Shown here one piece after another: positions 42,906 to 50,556 of a DNA stretch of 63,342 bases. Both the position numbers and the translations under genes were made by a program. The notes below the pieces were generated by a model. The model worked only from the letters and a program-made list of their open reading frames with translations. It did no database searches and had not been told where the DNA came from. Source of the stretch: Planctomycetota bacterium (lineage in GTDB: Bacteria > Planctomycetota > Planctomycetia > Gemmatales > Gemmataceae); the NCBI GenBank assembly GCA_021781415.1, contig JAJXWW010000229.1, positions 1 through 63,342 of the forward strand, written 5' to 3'. Numbering within the stretch: the first letter of the stretch is position 1; each line of letters starts with the position of its first letter.

Positions 42906-45235
42906 TCGCTCACCGCGCCGACTTGGTGTATCGTTGTATTCGCGGCTTTCGACCGGGGTTGTACGTTTAGGAAGAACTGCTCCAGATCGCGAAGGATGCC
43001 GGGATTCTCAAAAAGCACGTCCTTCTTCTCAAGGATGCGCGAGGACATCTCGGCGCGCCACTCGACGTCGTTTGCCAGACGGAGTGCCAGGCGCACATAA
43101 TCGTCACCGTCGGTGGCCACGAGGTCGAGCAGGCCCATACGCCGATAGAATCCGTAGGTCAGCCGACTGCGTAGAAAATTACCCGGCAAGGTCACCAGCG
43201 GCGCTCCGACCGCGAACGTCTCAAGGCTCGTGTTGCCCCCGCCGAAATGAATCGTGTCTAATACGACTTCGGAGATTGCTAAAAGGCTAAAAAATTCCGC
43301 TGCGTCCAAGCGAGACAAAAAGACGACGCGTCGGGCGGCATCGCCGAGCGTGGACTCGAATCGCCTCTTAAGAAGCTGGGACCAATAGTCCTTCTGACCG
43401 GCGATCAGGACGAGACGACCTTTGGGGTCGGCGTCCAAAATGCGCGCCAGTAGTACATCAAATTCGGGATGAAATTTGAATAGACTTTGTGGACAGGCGT
43501 ACAAATGATCCGAGTCGAGCAAACCGAAATGCGAGCGAGGGTGCCACGTCTTGGGCAACACGGGACGATAATAGTATGTTGTCATATTCTCCAGACGGAC
43601 CAACTCTTCAGTATATTGCTCTTGGCCATCGGCGGGATCGAGATCGCGCGCGGAAAGGAAATAGTCCATCGTTGGAATACCGGTCGTGTCCGGATGACCC
43701 CAGGTGACACACTGAACGGGTGCCAGACGGGAAAATCCTAGATAATACGTCCACGGGTCCATGCCAATGTCGGTGTAAAACAGAATGTCCAATTCTTGTT
43801 CGGCAACCATGCGTCGCGTTTGTTCGAGATGATTGGGAAGCAGGATGAAGCGATCGGCGCTACGACGAATCTCACTGCGCCATTCATCGTCCGGGCGATG
43901 GAAGGTAAAGACGCTGACCTCGAATTCTTCGCGCGACAAATGGCGGATGAGGCCGGCGTTTAATTTTCCTATGGTATGATTAAAAAACAGGCGCGAAATG
44001 AAGCCGATTCGGATGCGTCCCTCGCGACGTTTTGGAGAATCGGGTCGGCAATGTGGCGCGGTCCATGTCAACGAGGGGGTGGCGCGACAATGAATGGTGG
44101 CGAGATCGGTCATCACCTGGCGATCGTTCTTGCCCTGATAGGCTAGATAAAACGAGAGATTTCCCACCCGCGCGAGAGGATCTTCAATGCTCAAATTCTC
44201 GTTGCGCAAACGTGCCAGTCCGCTTTCGATACGTCGGCGATGAAGTTCCCCTTCGGAGAGCGAGCCGGGAATCACGGGAAGCAAAAGCGTGGACAGTAAT
44301 TTCAGAGCATCGTTCGGAGACCGTACCATCGCACGCTCGATGCCCACCGCGGCTTCGCCATAGCGGCCCTCTTCGGCGAGAAGGAGACAGAGATTGGCTC
44401 TGGCTTCCGGGTGATTCGGCGCGCGCTCGAGCGCTTGCTGATAAAAGTGCATCGCATCCGCCCGGCGTTCGGCAATGCGATGCACATTGGCCAAATTGTT
44501 ATAGGGGTCGGCCGGTTTGGTATCGCACTCGATGGCAGACTGGAAACAGCGCTCCGCCTCATCCATTTGCCCTTGAGTATGATGGTAAATGCCGAGGTTG
44601 TTATGAGCCGGCGCGAAGCGAGGATCGATGCGTATCGCTTCGTGAAAATAATGAGCAGCCTCCGCGTTCGCGCCTTTTAATAAATGAACCAAGCCGAGAT
44701 TGTTCATGGGCGCGGCATAATGGGGATCGAGACGACTCGCCTTACGGAAAAAGTCGGCGGCTTCCTCGACTTGACGCATCTCGTAGGCTACAAGCCCCGC
44801 ATGATTGAACGGCTCTGCAAAGTCGGGACGCAGCATGATCGCTCGAAGAAAGCAGCGGAGCGCGGGATTGTGCTTTCCGTGAGCTTGAAACACTAATCCC
44901 AAATTATTGTAGGCTTCGGCGTAATTGGGGCGCAGTCGTAGTGCTTCCTCAAAGCAACTTTGCGCTTCGCTCAGACGCTCCTGCGCCGCCAAGACTTCGC
45001 CGAGATCGTGATGAAATTCGGGGCGGTGGGGGTCGAGTTGGATGGCCCGGCGCAACGTATCGGCAGCTTCGTCGCGCCGACCACTCTGCAGGAGGGCCAC
45101 TCCATAGAGATGCAACGCCTCCGCGTTGGATGGGTCCGCCGCCAGGATGCGTCCGTAGAGTCCACGCGCCTCGCTCAGCGCACCCGCTCGATGACGGCCG
45201 AGCGCGTGTTCCAAGGTTCCCTTCGTGGAAGACAT
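42902..45235 (-). CDS. TPR-SPINDLY/OGT-type protein O-glycosyltransferase
   Basis: The start is taken at ATG 45235 (AAAGGA upstream); a GTG at 45268 would add 11 residues. About 777 residues: some nine TPR units (about 1-330), then the GT41 catalytic region (about 390-750) with RIGFISRLFFNHTIGKLNAG, PVQCVTWGHPDTTGIPTMDY and the UDP-binding end FGGGNTSLETFAVGAPLVTL. Such enzymes transfer a sugar from a nucleotide sugar to Ser/Thr of proteins bound by the TPR groove. Its position between fliS and nucleotide-sugar genes points to flagellin as the acceptor. That is inference from context. Confidence 0.9.
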   Translation of the reverse strand: MSSTKGTLEHALGRHRAGALSEARGLYGRILAADPSNAEALHLYGVALLQSGRRDEAADTLRRAIQLDPHRPEFHHDLGEVLAAQERLSEAQSCFEEALRLRPNYAEAYNNLGLVFQAHGKHNPALRCFLRAIMLRPDFAEPFNHAGLVAYEMRQVEEAADFFRKASRLDPHYAAPMNNLGLVHLLKGANAEAAHYFHEAIRIDPRFAPAHNNLGIYHHTQGQMDEAERCFQSAIECDTKPADPYNNLANVHRIAERRADAMHFYQQALERAPNHPEARANLCLLLAEEGRYGEAAVGIERAMVRSPNDALKLLSTLLLPVIPGSLSEGELHRRRIESGLARLRNENLSIEDPLARVGNLSFYLAYQGKNDRQVMTDLATIHCRATPSLTWTAPHCRPDSPKRREGRIRIGFISRLFFNHTIGKLNAGLIRHLSREEFEVSVFTFHRPDDEWRSEIRRSADRFILLPNHLEQTRRMVAEQELDILFYTDIGMDPWTYYLGFSRLAPVQCVTWGHPDTTGIPTMDYFLSARDLDPADGQEQYTEELVRLENMTTYYYRPVLPKTWHPRSHFGLLDSDHLYACPQSLFKFHPEFDVLLARILDADPKGRLVLIAGQKDYWSQLLKRRFESTLGDAARRVVFLSRLDAAEFFSLLAISEVVLDTIHFGGGNTSLETFAVGAPLVTLPGNFLRSRLTYGFYRRMGLLDLVATDGDDYVRLALRLANDVEWRAEMSSRILEKKDVLFENPGILRDLEQFFLNVQPRSKAANTTIHQVGAVSE

Positions 45236-45310
45236 GGACGGAATCCTTTCGAGCGGATCGAACGCCACTTCACCAGACCCATGTATTTCGACCCTCGTCG
45301 CACCAATCGA

Positions 45311-45727
45311 TCACGCCATCGCTTGGAGAGTCGTTTGAGTATTGATCGGCGGAATGGCTCCTCGTCGCTCCAGCTCAACGGCTTCGGGTCGAATCTTTTG
45401 GAAGCCTTCGCGTAGGATGCGCAGCACATTCAGCGCCGACCGCATATCGGCTTCTCCTCCCTTTTCCAATTGGTGAAGGCAAAATTCAAACAGGCGTAGA
45501 ATGTCCGTCGTCACGGGATCGCCGTCGGCCACGACGCCAGATGCGAGACCCATGACGATCAGCCGCGCCTTAACCAGTCGTGCTTTCGCTGCTACTGTGT
45601 CGCCCCCGGCTAGGGCGGACAAGGCTTGCTCGCATCGGTCGACCGCGCCATCGTACAGTGCTAATAGCATGTCGATGCGCGTCCAACTCGGTGAGGTCTG
45701 TTCCTGATATTTGTTATACGGGTTCAT
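45311..45727 (-). CDS. fliS: flagellar export chaperone FliS
   Basis: 138 residues opening MNPYNKYQEQTSPSWTRIDM, the FliS pattern (Y..YQ...V..a....LI..LYDGA) with LLALYDGAVDRCEQAL, then helical bundle residues. FliS binds the flagellin C terminus in the cytoplasm before export. The order flagellin-fliD-fliS is standard and all three are on the same strand here. Confidence 0.87.
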   Translation of the reverse strand: MNPYNKYQEQTSPSWTRIDMLLALYDGAVDRCEQALSALAGGDTVAAKARLVKARLIVMGLASGVVADGDPVTTDILRLFEFCLHQLEKGGEADMRSALNVLRILREGFQKIRPEAVELERRGAIPPINTQTTLQAMA

Positions 45728-45818
45728 GGGGAGCTCTCATTATGGATCGATTGCGGCGTACTCGATGCAATTCTCCTTTGCTCGCGCCGCGAACCGGAAG
45801 GCGAGGGCTGTCCTTTCC

Positions 45819-48236
45819 CTAGCCGAGGGTGGTACTGCTCGAACTGGTACTGGTCGGCGTCGCACTGCTCAGTGAAGCACCCAGCGCGTTACCCGCCGAT
45901 TGTAACTGCGCCAAGACCGATTCCATGTTGTTGAACTCCAATAACAGGGCTTGCTGTTGTTGTTGGAGGTTCTGTTGCTGTTGCGTGATATTTTTCGTGA
46001 GGCTCGTGGATTGGTTTTGAAGTCCTTGCGTGGCGACGGTGAGCTGTCCCGTAACCGGATCGAGCATCTGCGTGAGAACATTGTTCAATTGCGAGGCGAT
46101 GCCTTGGGTGACGGCGATATTCCCTTCGGGGGTGCTTGTGACTTGCGTGGGTGTTAGCGTGGATAAAACCGCCAAGCCCCCCGTGTATTTGTTGCCCGTA
46201 TTGCTGGTCAGCACCTGACCGCTGCCGGTCGCCGACTCGACGATGCCATTATAAATGTAATTTCCGGCTACGTCTTGCCCGCTGCCCGATTCCGTCCCTG
46301 TATATCCCAACGAGGTTAACGCCGTGCCCGCGAGATTGGCGAGCGAGGAATGCGAACCGTAGCTGTTCGAAGTCAGAACCAGTTGCCCGCTGCCGTTAAC
46401 GCCGGCCGTGATAGAGGCTCCGCCGAGAGAGCTGCTCGCATCAATTGCCGATTGTACTTGTTGGGCAAGTTGTTCTTGTGTGTAGGTTCCGCTCGCGAGT
46501 GTGACCGTGCCGGAATTCTGGCCGTCGACGGCAAGGCTGAGGGTATCGTTACTGCTGCCGATGGTGACGGTACTTGCCAGGGCCGTGGTGGCCGAGGCTG
46601 CGGCTTGGGTTGCCGCTTGGGTGATTTGAACCTGAATCGGCGCGTTGGTTCCTTGTATATCGGATGGAGCAAAAACGTAGGAGACGGCGGGGTTGCTCGA
46701 TGTCGCGTCCTGAACGAAGAGGCGGCGAACATCGTTGGCGGAGATACCGCTCAACTGCCCGTTGAGCGCCTGGTTCAAGGTGGTGTCGTTGACCGACAGG
46801 GTTCCGTCGGAATTGACGCTGATGCCGACGGAGGCCAAATCGCTGGCCATTTTGTTGACGCCGGTGACCGCCGACGTAACCGTTTCACTCAACCGATTGG
46901 GGATGGACGTGGCATTATAATCGCCGAGGAAGATCCCGGCCTGACTCGTTTGCGAATTGAACGAGTCGTTTTGATTGATATATCCGATGAGACTGTTATA
47001 CGCGCTGACAAATCCATCAATGCTGGTGGCTGTGGTCTGAGTATTGTTGGCCACCGATACCGTGACGGGAGACGAACTCGTTCCCGTAAGATTCAAGGTT
47101 ACTCCGTTGAATAGATTCTGTATTTGATTGCTAGAATTGGTAATGGTCGCCGCGCCGGGTCCGGAGCCGATCGTTAAGGACGCATCGCTGGCCGCTTGGG
47201 TATTCGGTGTGAAGGCGTCGATGGAAAACGACTGTCCCGTCGTTACCGTGCCGCTGCTGAATTGGACGGTTAATCCCTCGGCCACGGCGGCGGGGGAACT
47301 CAGCAACGTCGAACTGCCATTAATCGTTCCTTTGATCGTGCCGCTGCTGTTGGTATAGGCAATACTCGTGGCTGAGTTCGTGATGTCGCCGCCGTTTGTT
47401 ACCGTAAAGGTAAAGGTATCGTTGTTCGCTCCCGTATAGGTACCACTGCCAGCGTTAGAAGTCGGTGTCGCGGTGCCATTCCAGCCGGAGGATGGTACGG
47501 CTTGACCGATGTACGTCGCGTTCAATTCCGGCTTCATAGCACCGTTGGAACTGGCAGCCAAATTGTTGGTAATCGTTATGGCATTGGCGGTGCCGCTGTT
47601 ATTCGAAGTCAGCATCAAGCGATTGCCCTGCGACGAGCTGCCATCGTTGACGATGGTGGCGGTTACGCCGGCGTTGGTGCCGTTAATGGCATTGGCCAGA
47701 CCTTGCAGGGTGTCGTTGCTGCCGTCGATGGTGACGGTGGTTGCCGGGCCGCTGCCGACCTGAAATTGAAAAGTCCCTTGTGTGATGGAGCTTGTGGCCG
47801 AATTGAAACCTTGCGAAGAGGTTTCTTGTGCTTGAGCCAAGCTGTTGACGGTGAAACTGTATTGTCCCGGAGTGGCTCCGCTCGATGCCGAAGCCGAGAC
47901 GACGGCGGGATTGCTGGAAGTAGCGGTTCTGCCGTCGAATACACTATTCGTGGCGGGGGACAGATTGCTCAGCGAGGATTGCAGCGCGGTCAAATACGAC
48001 TGTATGGTGTTATAGGCCGCCTCGCGCTGTTGAATTTGTGCTTGCTGAGTTTGCAGATTGGTGATAACAGCCTGTTCGGGGGCCAACAATCCTTGAATGA
48101 GTTGATTCGTATTTAACCCGCTGACCAAACCTTGGAACGAAATACCGCTGGTACTCAGTCCGGTTATTCCCGTTGTGCTGGACGGACTACTCGTCGTAGT
48201 GGGAGGGGTACTGGAGACGGAAGACAAAGCGGACAT
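45819..48236 (-). CDS. fliD: flagellar filament cap protein FliD
   Basis: 805 residues, long for FliD. The N-terminal FliD_N region is recognisable (GISFQGLVSGLNTNQLIQGL, then LLAPEQAVITNLQTQQAQIQ). The C-terminal FliD_C and coiled coil are at about 640-780 (GIASQLNNVLTQMLDPVTGQ, NITQQQQNLQQQQQALLLEF). The large Ser/Thr/Asn-rich middle (about 130-470) with flagellin-hook IN-like motifs accounts for the extra length and offers many O-glycosylation positions. It caps the growing filament outside the cell. Confidence 0.88.
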   Translation of the reverse strand: MSALSSVSSTPPTTTSSPSSTTGITGLSTSGISFQGLVSGLNTNQLIQGLLAPEQAVITNLQTQQAQIQQREAAYNTIQSYLTALQSSLSNLSPATNSVFDGRTATSSNPAVVSASASSGATPGQYSFTVNSLAQAQETSSQGFNSATSSITQGTFQFQVGSGPATTVTIDGSNDTLQGLANAINGTNAGVTATIVNDGSSSQGNRLMLTSNNSGTANAITITNNLAASSNGAMKPELNATYIGQAVPSSGWNGTATPTSNAGSGTYTGANNDTFTFTVTNGGDITNSATSIAYTNSSGTIKGTINGSSTLLSSPAAVAEGLTVQFSSGTVTTGQSFSIDAFTPNTQAASDASLTIGSGPGAATITNSSNQIQNLFNGVTLNLTGTSSSPVTVSVANNTQTTATSIDGFVSAYNSLIGYINQNDSFNSQTSQAGIFLGDYNATSIPNRLSETVTSAVTGVNKMASDLASVGISVNSDGTLSVNDTTLNQALNGQLSGISANDVRRLFVQDATSSNPAVSYVFAPSDIQGTNAPIQVQITQAATQAAASATTALASTVTIGSSNDTLSLAVDGQNSGTVTLASGTYTQEQLAQQVQSAIDASSSLGGASITAGVNGSGQLVLTSNSYGSHSSLANLAGTALTSLGYTGTESGSGQDVAGNYIYNGIVESATGSGQVLTSNTGNKYTGGLAVLSTLTPTQVTSTPEGNIAVTQGIASQLNNVLTQMLDPVTGQLTVATQGLQNQSTSLTKNITQQQQNLQQQQQALLLEFNNMESVLAQLQSAGNALGASLSSATPTSTSSSSTTLG

Positions 48237-48325
48237 GAGCGTGGTTCTCTTCGATGGCCAATCACCGCAGGTTCACCGTCACATACATCGTCCAAACGGG
48301 CGAAAATCTTCTGTGCCAGTAATGG

Positions 48326-48374
48326 TTCCGAGCCGCGACCTTGACGAGTCGATTCCAAGAATCGCGGCTCGGAA
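48326..48374 (-). terminator. hairpin between flagellin and fliD
   Basis: A perfect 13-bp stem (48326-48338 with 48362-48374, arm TTCCGAGCCGCGA) with a 23-base loop, starting 9 bases after the flagellin stop. It would slow or partly end transcription, giving much more flagellin than FliD. No T-run. The 147-base gap 48237-48383 holds nothing else. Confidence 0.55.
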
Positions 48375-48383
48375 GATGGACCG

Positions 48384-49793
48384 TTACTGGAGGAGCGTCA
48401 GTGCCAATTGCGAAAGCTGATTGGCATTCTTGAGGACCATCGTGCCCGCTTGCACCAAGACTTGGCTCTGCGTGTAATTGGCCGTCTCGGAGGCAAAGTT
48501 GGTATCGCGGATCGTCGAGTTGGCCGCCGTGGTGTTCTGCAACGACGTTTGCAGATTGGCCGCCGTCGCTTGCAGCGTGTTGTCCTGAAACGCACCGAGC
48601 GTACCCGCCGTGTTGGCCACGTCGCTGATCGCTTTGTCGATGATGGCGAGAACATTCGCGGAATTGGAAGGATTCATCACGTTAATCTGCGACAGGTTAA
48701 CCATCGTAGTCGAGGAGTTGCCCGTGGCATTGAGGCCCAGGTTGTCCGCGGTCATCGACTGAATGGACAGACTCGCGCTTTGACCGCTATTGGCCCCGAT
48801 CTGGAATAACAGCGCGTTGTTGGCGTTGACTTCGATCGTCGTGCCGTTTGTCAGGGTTTGATTGGCATATGTACCGCTGTTGGTAGCCACGGTGACGCTG
48901 AGTCCAGATGCCGCGCCAGCGGTGGCGTAGAGCGTGTTACCGACGCCTTCGGCGACCTGGCCGTTGATGGTGCCCTGGATGTTTGTGCCGTCGGCATTCG
49001 TCGTAGCGGAAGTGAGGCCGGTGGCATCGGTGCCGGCACTCGCGCTGACGCTGATCGTGTGGCCGCTGCCGAAGGTGGTCGAATAGAGGACAAGATTCGT
49101 CGTACCGTTCGCGGTGGCCGTAACGCCGGTCTGGCTGGTGTAGGCGTTAATGTCGTTGGCCATTGAGCCAAGGCTGGAGTTGGCGGCGATGGCGATTTGC
49201 ACGCCGTTGAGGGTCAGCGTCTCAGCATTGCCGGTGTTCGAGGCCGTTCCACCTATCACGGTCGCGGCTGAGCCGGCGCTGGTGATGGCCACGGTGTAAT
49301 TGCCGGTGGTCAAAGAACCGGGATTGGTAGCGGTGTAGCCGGTGTTCGAGCTGGTCGTGGCGGCGGCGTGGCTGCCGTCGATCAATTTCTGGTTGCCGAA
49401 CTGGGTCGAGGTGGCGATGCGGGTGATCGTTTGCAGAGCATTGGCGATCTGCGATTGATCCGCGGCCAAGGTGTTCGGATCGTTGGCACCCGAGTTGGCG
49501 GCATCGACGGCCAAGGCGCGAATCTGGAGCAACAGTGTGTTCGACTCGTTGAGCGCGCCGTCGGCGATCTGGACCACGTTGGTGGCTTTCGAGGTGTTGG
49601 TGATAGCCGTTTGGAGGCCGCTCATCTGCGCCATTTGTTCTTGGCTGATGACCAGGCCGGCGGGGTTGTCCGCACCGCTGTTGATCGCCAAGCCGGACGA
49701 CAGCCGTTGCAGCGACACGTTCAACGAATTGTTAGCGTTGTTCAGGTTGTTCTGGGCGACTTGCGATGCGATGTTGTTCACGAGGGACAGCAT
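48384..49793 (-). CDS. fliC: flagellin
   Basis: 469 residues from ATG 49793. Conserved N-terminal D0/D1 (NNIASQVAQNNLNNANNSLN, SLQRLSSGLAINSGADNPAG) and C-terminal D1/D0 (SEVANTAGTLGAF-like region, ETANYTQSQVLVQAGTMVLK, NANQLSQLALTLLQ). The variable middle (about 170-370) is rich in Thr, Ser and Asn, suitable for O-glycosylation. It is exported by the flagellar type III system and is first in the glycosylation unit. A sigma-28-like promoter lies about 75 bases upstream. Confidence 0.94.
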   Translation of the reverse strand: MLSLVNNIASQVAQNNLNNANNSLNVSLQRLSSGLAINSGADNPAGLVISQEQMAQMSGLQTAITNTSKATNVVQIADGALNESNTLLLQIRALAVDAANSGANDPNTLAADQSQIANALQTITRIATSTQFGNQKLIDGSHAAATTSSNTGYTATNPGSLTTGNYTVAITSAGSAATVIGGTASNTGNAETLTLNGVQIAIAANSSLGSMANDINAYTSQTGVTATANGTTNLVLYSTTFGSGHTISVSASAGTDATGLTSATTNADGTNIQGTINGQVAEGVGNTLYATAGAASGLSVTVATNSGTYANQTLTNGTTIEVNANNALLFQIGANSGQSASLSIQSMTADNLGLNATGNSSTTMVNLSQINVMNPSNSANVLAIIDKAISDVANTAGTLGAFQDNTLQATAANLQTSLQNTTAANSTIRDTNFASETANYTQSQVLVQAGTMVLKNANQLSQLALTLLQ

Positions 49794-49867
49794 ACCGGCA
49801 CGATCTCCTGCTATGGGATGTAGAACGCAGACTGCGTAACCCGCCACAACAGCGTGGTTGTCCCGAC

Positions 49868-49894
49868 TTATCGAACTCCGCTCCAAAAACTTGC
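49868..49894 (-). promoter_or_regulatory. sigma-28 (FliA)-like promoter of flagellin
   Basis: Read on the minus strand: GCAAGTTT, 11 bases, TTCGATAA, against consensus TAAAGTTT-N11-GCCGATAA. Six of eight positions match in each box with exact spacing. The start would lie near 49861, about 68 nt ahead of the flagellin ATG. Confidence 0.5.
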
Positions 49895-50056
49895 TCGATA
49901 AAGTGAGTCGTCGAAGTCACGAGCGGCGGGACAAATTGCGAAATCGGTAGAATCGACACAATCGGAAGTAGGCAAGGCAATTCAATAGTTGATCTTGGCT
50001 TGAAGTCGGCTCGGCGGTAAAGCGGAGAAGCCCAAACCCAAGCTGGGGACTTTGCC

Positions 50057-50331
50057 ATGTCTTCCCCTCTTTCCCTTCTCGATGTCCTCGCCGAAATCCC
50101 CGATCCCCCACACCGAAGCGGCATCCCCTCTCCGCCGTTCTCGGACTCGCGGTCGTCACCATGAATACCGGCTGTAAATCCTATCGGGCCATCGCACAAT
50201 TCGGACGCGACAAGGGCTTGTCCCTCGTCTCTATCTCAGATACGTTGTCTATCAGAAATGCTCCGATCACCAAGGGAAAAGCCCTAACTCTCTTGCGAGA
50301 ACATAAGGCGCGGCGAGAATCGAGGGGTTAA
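50057..50331 (+). pseudogene. frameshifted N-terminal relic of an ISAs1-type transposase
   Basis: From ATG 50057 the frame reads MSSPLSLLDVLAEIPDPPHR, the usual start of ISAs1/H-repeat transposases. The sense then moves to the next frame: KRHPLSAVLGLAVVTMNTG, CKSYRAIAQFGRDKG, continuing to a stop at 50329-50331. The DDE catalytic domain is absent. So a single-base change plus loss of the 3' part inactivated it. It lies between flagellin and a small membrane-protein gene. Confidence 0.7.
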
Positions 50332-50332
50332 C

Positions 50333-50518
50333 ATGAGTCGAGTTTTTCGTCTTTTTTTCGTCGATCTGTTTGAAGGCGATCCCGTAGCGCTTGTCTCGGC
50401 GGGAGCGATTGCCCTGGTCGCTTTGGCTCTCGGCTTGTTCTGGTGGAAGACGGCGCGAGACCTGCGCCGTGAAGATGAGGCGCGGAAAATTCGTTATAAG
50501 AGCGGAAAGAAGAGTTGA
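50333..50518 (+). CDS. small single-span membrane protein
   Basis: 61 residues with one membrane helix (about 18-38: PVALVSAGAIALVALALGLF) and a basic tail (TARDLRREDEARKIRYKSGK). ATG 50333 has GAGGGG upstream and begins directly after the transposase relic's stop. No known family; it could be an assembly or anchoring peptide. Confidence 0.55.
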   Translation: MSRVFRLFFVDLFEGDPVALVSAGAIALVALALGLFWWKTARDLRREDEARKIRYKSGKKS

Positions 50519-50556
50519 CGTTCGCTCGATCTTGCCGAATGCGATTCATCGTCCAG

